This document shows, piece by piece, positions 8,546-15,552 of a stretch of DNA of 64,000 bases. The first letter of the stretch is position 1. Each line of letters starts with the position of its first letter. Origin of the DNA: Methylobacterium sp. CB376 (GTDB lineage Bacteria; Pseudomonadota; Alphaproteobacteria; Rhizobiales; Beijerinckiaceae); assembly GCF_029714205.1 (NCBI RefSeq), contig NZ_CP121648.1:1426001-1490000 (forward strand), read 5' to 3'. The notes under the pieces are model-generated. The model was not told the origin of the DNA, made no database searches, and saw only the letters and a program-made list of their open reading frames with translations. The translations under genes and the position numbers were made by a program.

Positions 8546-9928
8546 ATGACCACCGGGACCGCCCGCTTCCTGCCCGTCCCCGGATCGCCCCGGCCCGTCG
8601 CCCCGCGCCCCGAGGCGGGGGCCGGTCTGGCGCGGCCGGCCGAGATGACGAATTGGCGGCTCTACGCCGTCGCGGGCTACGCCCTGATCGCGCTGACCTT
8701 CGGGGTCGTCGGCGGCTGGGCCGCGCGGGTCCGGCTGGACCGCGCGGTCATCAGCCCGGGCGTCGTCGTGGCGGAGACGAGCCGCAAGGTGGTCCAGCAT
8801 TTCGAGGGCGGCATGGTCCTCGACGTGCTGGTGAAGGACGGCCAGAGCGTGCGGGAGGGCGACGTCCTCCTGCGCCTCGACCCGCTGCAGTCGCGGGCGA
8901 GCGCCGACCTGTTCCGCACCCAGCTCGACGCCGCCCTGATCCTCGAGGCCCGCCTGCGGGCCGAGCAGGACGGGGCGGCCGACCTCGACCTGCCGCCCGA
9001 CATCGTCGCGCGGCGCCACGAGGCGCCGATCGCCCGGGCGATCGGCGACCAGCGCAGCCAGCTCGCGGAGCGCCGCAAGTCGATGCGCGCCCAGCTCGAC
9101 CTCATCGCGGCGCGCGTGCGGCAGCTGAGGGTCGAGATGGAGGGGCTGGCGGCCGAGAGGGCCTCGGTCGAGGCGCAGGTCCGCTACATCGACGAGGAGC
9201 TCGGCGGCCTGCGCAGCCTGCGCGACAAGAACCTCATCCCGCTCTCGCGGCTCCTGATGATGGAGCGGGAACGCACCCGGCTCCAGGGCGTGATCGGGCG
9301 CTCGGTGGCGGAGACGGCCAAGGCCGAGAACGCCATCGGCGAGGCCGGCATGCAGGTCACCCAGATCGAGCAGAGGCGCCAGGAATCCGTCACCGCCCAG
9401 CTCCTGGAGACCCGCCAGAAGATCTCCGAACTGCGCGAGAAGCTGCTCGTCGCCCAGGACGTGCTGCGGCGGCACGAGGTGCGCGCCCCGCACGGCGGCG
9501 TCATCCAGGGCCTCAAGGTCTACACGATCGGGCAGGTCGTCCGCCCCGGCGAGCCGCTGATGGAGATCGTCCCGACGCGCGACCGGCTGGTGATCAGCGT
9601 GCAGTTCTCGCCGCAGGATCTGGAGGCCGTCCATGCCGGGATGCGGGCCGAGGTCAAGCTGCCCACCTTCCAGACGCGCCGGACCCCGGCGATCTTCGGG
9701 ACGCTCAGGACGGTGTCGCGCGACCGGCTGATCGACGAGGCGACCAAGCAGCCCTACTTCGCCGGGATCGTCGAGATCGACGAGCACGACGTGCCGGGCG
9801 ACGTCAGGGACCGCCTCCTGGCCGGACTTCCCGCGGAGATCGTCCTCTCGGCCGGGGAGCGGACGGCCCTCGACTACATGGTCTCACCCCTCTTCGACGC
9901 GATGGGACGTGCCTTCCATGAGCGCTGA
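8546..9928 (+). CDS. HlyD-family type I secretion membrane-fusion protein
   Basis: The product is 460 residues, with a short cytoplasmic N-terminus, one membrane helix near residues 45-65 (YALIALTFGVVGGWAARV) and the first half of the biotinyl-lipoyl domain (GMVLDVLVKDGQSVREGDVL). A long coiled coil spans about 120-330, the second lipoyl half is APHGGVIQGLKVYTIGQVV (about 318-336), and the C-terminal beta-barrel follows. It spans the periplasm between the ABC protein and a TolC partner. The 3-base gap from the ABC gene marks an operon. PrtE/LapC-like in length. Confidence 0.92.
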   Translation: MTTGTARFLPVPGSPRPVAPRPEAGAGLARPAEMTNWRLYAVAGYALIALTFGVVGGWAARVRLDRAVISPGVVVAETSRKVVQHFEGGMVLDVLVKDGQSVREGDVLLRLDPLQSRASADLFRTQLDAALILEARLRAEQDGAADLDLPPDIVARRHEAPIARAIGDQRSQLAERRKSMRAQLDLIAARVRQLRVEMEGLAAERASVEAQVRYIDEELGGLRSLRDKNLIPLSRLLMMERERTRLQGVIGRSVAETAKAENAIGEAGMQVTQIEQRRQESVTAQLLETRQKISELREKLLVAQDVLRRHEVRAPHGGVIQGLKVYTIGQVVRPGEPLMEIVPTRDRLVISVQFSPQDLEAVHAGMRAEVKLPTFQTRRTPAIFGTLRTVSRDRLIDEATKQPYFAGIVEIDEHDVPGDVRDRLLAGLPAEIVLSAGERTALDYMVSPLFDAMGRAFHER

Positions 9929-9933
9929 GCATC

Positions 9934-10012
9934 ACTCGCCGAGACGGTCGCCGGTGCGGTGGCGGACCATGATGCGGGAACGAGAGAGTCGGCAGGATCG
10001 CGCGGGCCATGC
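9934..10012. repeat. Dispersed repeat of about 78 bp, copy A
   Basis: The stretch starting ACTCGCCGAGACGGTC, then CCGGTGCGGTGGC, GATGCGGGAACG and AGGATCGCGCGGG, resembles 44311-44388 (ATTCGCCGAAGCGGTC, CCGGTTCGGCGGC, GATGCGGGAACG, GGAATCGCGTCGGG) along its whole length at roughly three quarters identity by eye. Each copy sits in the leader of a rightward gene. Confidence 0.6.
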
Positions 10013-10102
10013 TGCGTAGGTCCGGACGGGACGGGTGCGCGCGCCGGGGGCCTCGGGGATGCCCCGCTCCGGCCCCGCGCTTCTGTGCGGAGTGAGGGCG
10101 AA

Positions 10103-12991
10103 ATGGGTGCTGTCATCTCCTTCTTCCGGCCCGCGCCGACGACGCGCGGGGATTGGTCCCAGCAGGAGCTGGCCGAGTTCTACCGGGTCGAGGCCGCCCT
10201 GGTCCGGGCCGGGATGCGGATCACCAGCGATCAGGGCCTGAGCGACGAGGCCGACCCGTGGTTCGTCTTCTGCCGGGCGGACGGCGACGTGATCATGCAC
10301 TTCGCCCGCATCGACGGGCGCTACGTGGTCGGAAGCGCGGTGCTGGACCAGCCGATGCAGGGTCCCGACTTCCGCGCCCTGCTCAACCAGATCGCGGTCC
10401 GCTACCCGGCGCTGCTGCCCATCCCGCAGGGCCAGGGCGGCACGACGCTCGTGGTTCACCCGGCCGCCCTGCTGGCGGCCATCGTCGCGGCCGCGGCCTT
10501 CCTGCTGTCCGAGGACGACGCCGCCGCCTCCGAACTCGCCCCGGTCGAGCCGCTGCCCGGGCCGGCGGCCGCCGGCCGGCCGGGACCGGTCGCGCCGCCC
10601 CGCTCGGCGGAGGCGGGAGGCGCGGGCGAGGCCCAATCGCAGCACGACGATCACCGCCGGCACGTCGCCGCGATCGTGACCACCGCGATGCTGTTCGCCG
10701 TGGACGCCGCGCCCGACGAGGCCGGCCCGCGGCCGGAGACGGACCTCGCGCCGACGAGCGCCGCGAGCGCGGCGGACGGCGCCTCCTGGCACGGGGACGC
10801 GGCGCTGCCGGCGGTTCCCTCCTCGGGCAGCCCGCGCGCCACGGACGCCTCCGCGCCGGCCGCGCCCCCGCTCTCCCGCGGCGGCAATGCTCAGGACCTC
10901 GACGGGGCCGGGCGCGGCGGGGCGGCGCCGGCCGGCCCGGTCCACCCGGCCCGGCCCGATCCCGGCGAGGGACCCGACCTCTCGCGGACGCCGCTCACCG
11001 AGAAGGCGGCCGGCGCCCGGCCCAACGAGGCGGGGCAGCAGGCGGGCGCCCAGGCGGCCGGCTCTCCCGCCACGGCCGAATCCGCGTCCGGCGGCCACCC
11101 GTCCGGGACGGCGCCGGGCGCCGCGGACCACGCGAGCGAGACGGTGCAGGCCGACGCCTCGGCCGCCACCTCGGCTGCTCCTGGCGCCGATCCGGGCGCC
11201 AAGGCCGCTCACGCCGCGGCGCCCGTCCCGGCCGCGACCGAGGCCGCCGCGGAGGCGGGCCGGGGCGAAACCGGCGCCGCGAGGGCGCTCGCGCCGCCGT
11301 CGCGCCAGGAGGGCGCCGCCGAGGCCGGCCCGGCCGCGAGCCGCGCGGGGGCGGACCATGCCGCGCCGGGCGAGAGCGAGGGCCGGGGCGCCGCACACGG
11401 CGCGGGCGAGGGCGGCGCCACCGGCAGCCGGGCCTCGGAGTCGTCCGGCCCGAAGGCGGATGACGCGCCGGGCGACGGGGCGGGCCACGGCGCCGCCGAG
11501 CGCGCCGGCGCCCACGCCGGCCCCGTCCGCGAGGCGGCGAGCGACGCCGCCCGCGGCCCGGGCCGGGGCGATGATGCGCAGGCCGAGCGCGCGGAGGTCC
11601 GGCCCGACCGGTCCGGCCCGGATGCGGCCGGCACCGACCGGGCTCCCGGGGCCGACGCGCCGCACGGCGCGCGCGCCGACGCCCCGGCCGCGCAGGATTC
11701 GGATCACGGGAGCGGTCACGCGGCCCGGGTGCCGGTCACGGTGGGAGAAGGACACGGGGCCGGCCCCGCCTCGGCGGCCGGTGCGATCGCGGGCACGGCC
11801 ATCGACCCGGACCACCCGGGGACGGCGCGCGGGCCGGGCGCGGCGGCCGCGTCCCCGGAGATCGGCGCGGCCCGGGCCGAGCCCTCGGGACACGGCGACG
11901 GCGCGGTGGCCGCGGTGCCGGGAGGCAGCAGCGACGCGTCCCGCATCGTCCCGGCGGTTCCGACGGCGGCAGGTTACGCGCCGACGGACGATGCCGCCTC
12001 CGGGCAGGATCGGGATGGGATCCGCCCCGATCACGCGGGCCCGGCCGGTCCCGGCACCGCTCCGGTCACCGCGCCGGCCGTGCCGCCCGCGGCGAGCGGC
12101 GAGATCTGGGCGGCGGGCGCGAGCGACGCGGCCGGCCCCGCCGTCCCGGCCGCCGAGCCGACCGAGAGCGCCGGCCAGGGCGGCGGGCTTCCTGGCGGTC
12201 ACCCCGCGGCGCCGGATACGCCCCCGGTCCCGGCGGGACCCGGGCCCGCGGGCGCCGAGGCGCATCCCGCGCCGGGGGCGACCGTCGCTCCCGGCTATCC
12301 GGGCCCGCAGGCGCGCGATCCGGGGGCCGCCCCGGGCGGGGCGGGCGCCGAGGCCGGGTCGACGGCGGCGAGCCATTCGGGCGCGGAGAATGCCGTCTCG
12401 GATCGTGGCCACGCCGAGGGCGCACCGGAGCAGGTCATCGATCCGCTCGGCCACGGCCGGGCCGCTCCCGGGACCGGCGCGGAGACCCTGTCGGCCCCGA
12501 GCGCCGCGAGACCCGACGCCGCGACGCCGCTGGCGGGCCACGAAGCGGCCGGCAGCGCCCCGTCGGATCGGAGCCCGGTCGACGGCGCCGCGGGAGGAGA
12601 GGCCCCCGCCGCGGACCGCCACGCCGCGCACGCCCCCGGGGCCGATGCGGCCTCGCCCCCCGCCGGTGCGGCGCAGGCCGCGCCGGATCCCGGGCATCCC
12701 GCCGTCGCGCCCGAACCCGCGGGCTCGCCCCCGCCGCCGGCTGCCGGCGCGGCGAGCCCGGCGGTGGGGTCCGCGGCCGCGCAGGCGGGGCATGCCCCGG
12801 CGCCGAGCGCGCCCTCCGGCCTGCAGGCCGAGATCGGGGCGGATGGCACCCTCGTCTTCGCTCCGGGCAATCCGCACCCGGTCCCGGCGGCGCCGGCCGG
12901 GCCGGCCCACGACGGGGCCGCGCACGCGGAGGTCGGGCTCGTGGGCATCGCTCATCACGACGCGGTGCCGGTCCACCCGAATTTCCACTGA
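10103..12991 (+). CDS. Large Ala/Gly/Pro/His-rich protein next to type I secretion genes
   Basis: The product is 962 residues from ATG 10103 (MGAVISFFRPAP, with AGTGAGGGCGAA before it). Residues 1-120 look globular: ELAEFYRVEAALVRAGMR, then DPWFVFCRADGDVIMHFARI, ending in TTLVVHPAALLAAIVAA, a hydrophobic span near 117-137. Residues 140-920 are low-complexity, dominated by Ala, Gly, Pro, Asp and His, with no RTX nonapeptides, Cys or regular period. The last 45 residues (LVFAPGNPHPVPAAP, then VGIAHHDAVPVHPNFH) are again less biased. I do not recognise a family. Position straight after the T1SS pair suggests an accessory or a secreted substrate; a TonB-like periplasm-spanning role is equally possible. 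Confidence 0.7.
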   Translation: MGAVISFFRPAPTTRGDWSQQELAEFYRVEAALVRAGMRITSDQGLSDEADPWFVFCRADGDVIMHFARIDGRYVVGSAVLDQPMQGPDFRALLNQIAVRYPALLPIPQGQGGTTLVVHPAALLAAIVAAAAFLLSEDDAAASELAPVEPLPGPAAAGRPGPVAPPRSAEAGGAGEAQSQHDDHRRHVAAIVTTAMLFAVDAAPDEAGPRPETDLAPTSAASAADGASWHGDAALPAVPSSGSPRATDASAPAAPPLSRGGNAQDLDGAGRGGAAPAGPVHPARPDPGEGPDLSRTPLTEKAAGARPNEAGQQAGAQAAGSPATAESASGGHPSGTAPGAADHASETVQADASAATSAAPGADPGAKAAHAAAPVPAATEAAAEAGRGETGAARALAPPSRQEGAAEAGPAASRAGADHAAPGESEGRGAAHGAGEGGATGSRASESSGPKADDAPGDGAGHGAAERAGAHAGPVREAASDAARGPGRGDDAQAERAEVRPDRSGPDAAGTDRAPGADAPHGARADAPAAQDSDHGSGHAARVPVTVGEGHGAGPASAAGAIAGTAIDPDHPGTARGPGAAAASPEIGAARAEPSGHGDGAVAAVPGGSSDASRIVPAVPTAAGYAPTDDAASGQDRDGIRPDHAGPAGPGTAPVTAPAVPPAASGEIWAAGASDAAGPAVPAAEPTESAGQGGGLPGGHPAAPDTPPVPAGPGPAGAEAHPAPGATVAPGYPGPQARDPGAAPGGAGAEAGSTAASHSGAENAVSDRGHAEGAPEQVIDPLGHGRAAPGTGAETLSAPSAARPDAATPLAGHEAAGSAPSDRSPVDGAAGGEAPAADRHAAHAPGADAASPPAGAAQAAPDPGHPAVAPEPAGSPPPPAAGAASPAVGSAAAQAGHAPAPSAPSGLQAEIGADGTLVFAPGNPHPVPAAPAGPAHDGAAHAEVGLVGIAHHDAVPVHPNFH

Positions 12992-13048
12992 CGCGGCCGC
13001 GGGAGCCCGGGGCCGGCCGCGACGGGTTGACCCTCCGGGCCCCGGGGG

Positions 13049-13062
13049 TGTACAGTGAAATT
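13049..13062. promoter_or_regulatory. TGTACAGTGAAATT motif upstream of the sigma-factor gene
   Basis: TGTACAGTGAAATT followed by GTAACTTTCC sits in a short AT-rich patch about 220 bases before the sigma-factor start. It matches the motif in front of the XRE gene at 6353. It may be an operator of that regulator; the evidence is similarity of two sites only. Confidence 0.4.
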
Positions 13063-13281
13063 GTAACTTTCCTTCGCTGTATGCTCCCGGCGGGCGGGGT
13101 CGTCCGCCGGGGAGGCGGCGCGGGAACGGGCGCGGGCGCCGAGGGGCGGCCATGGTTGCAGGCGGATCCCCGCGCGTTCGGGGCTCTGCCCCGCCCGGGA
13201 GGCCCGCGCGGCGTTCGTCCGGCCGTGTTCCGAGACCGCGGGCAAGACCGTGAATGAACTCTCGAAGGCGGGTGTCGCAGC

Positions 13282-14067
13282 GTGTTGCACAGAACATCGA
13301 GACTGGTCCGAACCACGGCGAGCGCGCGGCACGCGCCGACGCCCGTCCTCGCGTGCGCGCCGCTCTCGCATCGGGAGCCGGCGGCCCGGGAGCCCGCGGC
13401 GGCCGATCGCCGGCCGCAGCTCGCGCCCTTCCTGCGCGACCATCTCGGCCGGCAGCTGCGAACCGCCTACGCGGCCTTCGTCAGCGCGCCGCACCCCTCG
13501 GAGGTGCGCGAGGCGATCGCGCGCCTGGAGGCGGCCCTGGCGGGGCAGCCGGCCGTCGTCTCCCGCTTCCGCGACGATCTGCTGGCGGCGCTGCCGGCCT
13601 TGCGCGGCTTCGCCCTGTCGCTGACGGCCAACGTGATCCAGGCCGACGACCTTGTGCAGGAGACGATGCTGCGCGCCTGGCAGAACCAGCACCGCTTCGA
13701 GGTCGGGACGAACCTCAAGGCGTGGCTGTTCACGATCCTGCGCAACCAGTTCTACACGAACGGCCGGCGGCGGCGCCGCGAGGTCGAGGATGCGGACGGC
13801 GCCGCCGCCGCGCAGCTGGTCTCCCTCCCGGCCCAGGAGGACGGTGTCGAGCTGCGCGAGGTCTGGGCGGAGCTCGGCAGGCTGCCGGCCGCGCAGCGCG
13901 AGGCCCTGCTGCTGGTCGCCATGCACGGCATGACCTACGAGGCCGCCGCGGAGCTGATGAACTGCCAGGTCGGGACGGCGAAGAGCCGGGTCAATCGCGC
14001 GCGCGCCGCCCTCGCGCAGGCGCTGGGCTACGAGGCGGGACGGCCCGGTCGCGCGGCCGGGCCGTGA
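13282..14067 (+). CDS. EcfG-like stress sigma factor with a NepR-like N-terminal domain
   Basis: The product is 261 residues from GTG 13282. Residues 94-168 are sigma region 2 (DDLLAALPALRGFALSL, ADDLVQETMLRAWQNQ, LKAWLFTILRNQFYTN, then RRRRREVEDADG), which is the pattern of the EcfG/ECF15 group. Residues 201-245 are region 4 (LPAAQREALLLVAMHGMTY, VGTAKSRVNRARAAL). EcfG proteins are normally about 180 residues. The extra N-terminus holds a stretch at 50-88 (HLGRQLRTAYAAFVSAP then EVREAIARLEAAL) that follows the NepR anti-sigma core (IGxxLRxxY...V...P...LLxxL). A self-inhibiting sigma factor is inferred. No PhyR is present in the window. The next frame overlaps its stop by 4 bases. Confidence 0.85.
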   Translation: MLHRTSRLVRTTASARHAPTPVLACAPLSHREPAAREPAAADRRPQLAPFLRDHLGRQLRTAYAAFVSAPHPSEVREAIARLEAALAGQPAVVSRFRDDLLAALPALRGFALSLTANVIQADDLVQETMLRAWQNQHRFEVGTNLKAWLFTILRNQFYTNGRRRRREVEDADGAAAAQLVSLPAQEDGVELREVWAELGRLPAAQREALLLVAMHGMTYEAAAELMNCQVGTAKSRVNRARAALAQALGYEAGRPGRAAGP

Positions 14068-14417
14068 GGCGCGCCGCGCCGGGCCGCGCCTCCCCTCGCC
14101 GCCTCCCGAAATCCGCCGAGCACGGAAGCATCGTCATCGCGTCCTCGTCCGACACCACCGACAAGCGGCGGCTCGGCCGCCTGCGGACCCGTGCGCGCCG
14201 CATCGGGATCAGCGTCGCGAAGCTGCGGGGCGCCAAGCCCGACGCGTTCGTGCTCTCCTACACGCACCTGGACCTGCCGCTGGGCGGGTGCGACCCGCGC
14301 GGCATGTCGCTCGACCGGGCCGAGCAGATGATCCGCGTGGCGGAGCAGGGCCGGGGGACCCGGTCGGCGCGCCGGCGGCCTGCGCAGCGCGACGCGGGCT
14401 CCGTCCGGCGGGGCTGA
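14064..14417 (+). CDS. Hypothetical basic protein translationally coupled to the sigma factor
   Basis: The frame of 117 codons begins at a GTG (14064) overlapping the sigma-factor stop in GTGA. The N-terminal 30 residues are Arg/Pro-rich and may not be translated. The middle looks like real protein: TDKRRLGRLRTRARRIGIS, KLRGAKPDAFVLSYTHLDLP, GMSLDRAEQMIRVAEQG. No recognised family. The overlap suggests cotranslation with the sigma factor and perhaps a partner role. The true start is uncertain. Confidence 0.5.
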   Translation: MRRAAPGRASPRRLPKSAEHGSIVIASSSDTTDKRRLGRLRTRARRIGISVAKLRGAKPDAFVLSYTHLDLPLGGCDPRGMSLDRAEQMIRVAEQGRGTRSARRRPAQRDAGSVRRG

Positions 14418-14671
14418 TGGAACGGTCCGCCCGGCACCGGCATTTCCGGGACCGCACGCGCTCACCCCGTCCGCCGGCCCCTTCGCAGCCGGCGTGGCCT
14501 TCCGTGCGCCCCAGGAGAACCTGCCCCGCCTCACAGTGCAGGAGGGACTATTGCTCAGGGCATGCGTGTCCGACAGCTCATTCCCGCCGAACCTGGGCCA
14601 GGCAAGCCAGATTAAATAGATCATTCCTCAACTTAAGTCGCGGTTAAACGAGATACCGCGGGCGAGATGCC

Positions 14672-14697
14672 GGAACCTGTGCGCTGAAACGGGCGTT
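14672..14697 (+). promoter_or_regulatory. EcfG-type general stress promoter, GGAAC-N17-CGTT
   Basis: GGAAC at 14672-14676 and CGTT at 14694-14697 are separated by exactly 17 bases, the consensus recognised by EcfG in alphaproteobacteria. The -10 element lies 34 bases before the ATG of the exported protein at 14731. An EcfG-like gene lies immediately upstream on the same strand. Confidence 0.75.
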
Positions 14698-14730
14698 TAT
14701 GGCGCAGTTCTGAACTGAGGAGCATGACGC

Positions 14731-14973
14731 ATGCGCACCGTCTTCGTCGCGACCCTGGCGGCCACTGTCCTGGCGGGCCTCTCCGGCTCGGCCATGGCCG
14801 AGGAGACCACCGTGATCCATCGCGACCGGGCCCCGGGCGTCGCCGTCGAGCACCGCGAGGGCGTGGTCGAGCACCGCGAGGTCACCACCGGCAGCGTCGA
14901 TTGCGGCTCCAAGACCGTCCACAAGGAGGACGGTATGGGCAACTCCAAGACCGTCCACAAGGAAGGCTGCTGA
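14731..14973 (+). CDS. Small exported protein behind an EcfG-type promoter
   Basis: The product is 80 residues: a signal peptide (MRTVFVATLAATVLAGLSG, cleaved after SAMA near residue 23), then a charged mature part of about 57 residues with HREGVVEHREV and a duplicated SKTVHKE motif (near 60 and 73), plus two Cys (DCGSKT and the terminal C). GAGGAG precedes the ATG by 8 bases; an overlapping ATG at 14724 is in another frame. The function is unknown. Promoter and export suggest a periplasmic stress protein. Confidence 0.8.
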   Translation: MRTVFVATLAATVLAGLSGSAMAEETTVIHRDRAPGVAVEHREGVVEHREVTTGSVDCGSKTVHKEDGMGNSKTVHKEGC

Positions 14974-15015
14974 TCGCGCCGCGCTGAACTGCCGGATTTG
15001 TCGAGAGGACGCATC

Positions 15016-15435
15016 ATGACCAGCAAACTGCTTCTGGCCGCCGTCGCGGCGGCCACCCTCGGGCTGCCGCTGGCGGCCCAGGCCCAGGGAACCCTGCGCG
15101 GGGCGCAGGAGGGTGCCGAGGCGGGCGCGGCCGCGGCCGGCCCGGTGGGCGGCATCGTCGGCGGGGCGGTGGGGGCCGCGACCGGCACGGTCGGCGGCAT
15201 CCTCGGCGTGGACGACCGTCCGCGCTTCCGCTCCTACGTGCGCGAGCGGCACCTGCCCTCGTACCGGTACAGGGAGGACGTCCGCGTCGGGGCCGTGCTG
15301 CCCTCCTCGGGCGTGACCTACTACGACGTGCCGGCCGAGTACCATGTGCGGCCCGGCTACCGCTACACGGTCGTCAACGACCAGCCGGTCCTGGTGGACC
15401 CGCACACCCACCGGATCGTCGAGGTGATCGAGTAG
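15016..15435 (+). CDS. Exported DUF1236-containing protein
   Basis: The product is 139 residues from ATG 15016, with GAGAGGA upstream. The signal peptide ends at AAQAQ (about residue 24). A Gly/Ala-rich segment follows (GPVGGIVGGAVGAATGTVGG, about 42-62) that looks like a glycine-zipper. Then comes the DUF1236 C-terminus with VRVGAVLPSSGVTYYDVP and GYRYTVVNDQPVLVDP, ending RIVEVIE. DUF1236 proteins are common small envelope proteins in Rhizobiales; their role is unknown. It follows the stress-promoter gene by 42 bases and may be in the same transcript. Confidence 0.88.
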   Translation: MTSKLLLAAVAAATLGLPLAAQAQGTLRGAQEGAEAGAAAAGPVGGIVGGAVGAATGTVGGILGVDDRPRFRSYVRERHLPSYRYREDVRVGAVLPSSGVTYYDVPAEYHVRPGYRYTVVNDQPVLVDPHTHRIVEVIE

Positions 15436-15443
15436 GGACCATC

Positions 15444-15539
15444 CTGGGCGAGCCCGGCAGGGCTCGCCTGGGCGAGCCCGGCAGGGCTCGCCTGCGTGAG
15501 CCCGGCAGGGCTCGCCTGCGTGAGCCCGGCAGGGTTCCC
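15444..15539. repeat. Tandem repeat, four 24-bp units, each a hairpin
   Basis: Units begin at 15444, 15468, 15492 and 15516. The first two are CTGGGCGAGCCCGGCAGGGC+TCGC, the third and fourth begin CTGCGTGAGCCC, and the fourth ends GGTTCCC. Within units 1 and 2, GCGAGCCC pairs with GGGCTCGC around a GGCA loop. The array lies between two convergent genes and probably ends transcription from both sides. Confidence 0.9.
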
Positions 15540-15552
15540 GCGCGGGCTTCCG

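Noticed and set aside
6362-9787. 1141-codon open frame on the minus strand opposite the T1SS genes
   Set aside because: Shadow of two well-defined genes (ABC and HlyD); it also crosses the intergenic tandem array.
9976-10004. EcfG promoter GGAAC in the dispersed repeat
   Set aside because: The element at the correct spacing reads CGCG, not CGTT, in both copies.
10103-12991. RTX toxin or adhesin substrate
   Set aside because: No GGxGxDxUx nonapeptides, and no acidic or hydrophobic C-terminal secretion signal that I can recognise.
9932-13297. 1121-codon open frame on the minus strand opposite the Ala/Gly-rich protein
   Set aside because: Arg/Gly-rich shadow. The plus frame has a start with a ribosome site, follows the T1SS operon and has non-random N- and C-terminal parts. 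Some doubt remains because the middle of the plus frame is also low-complexity.
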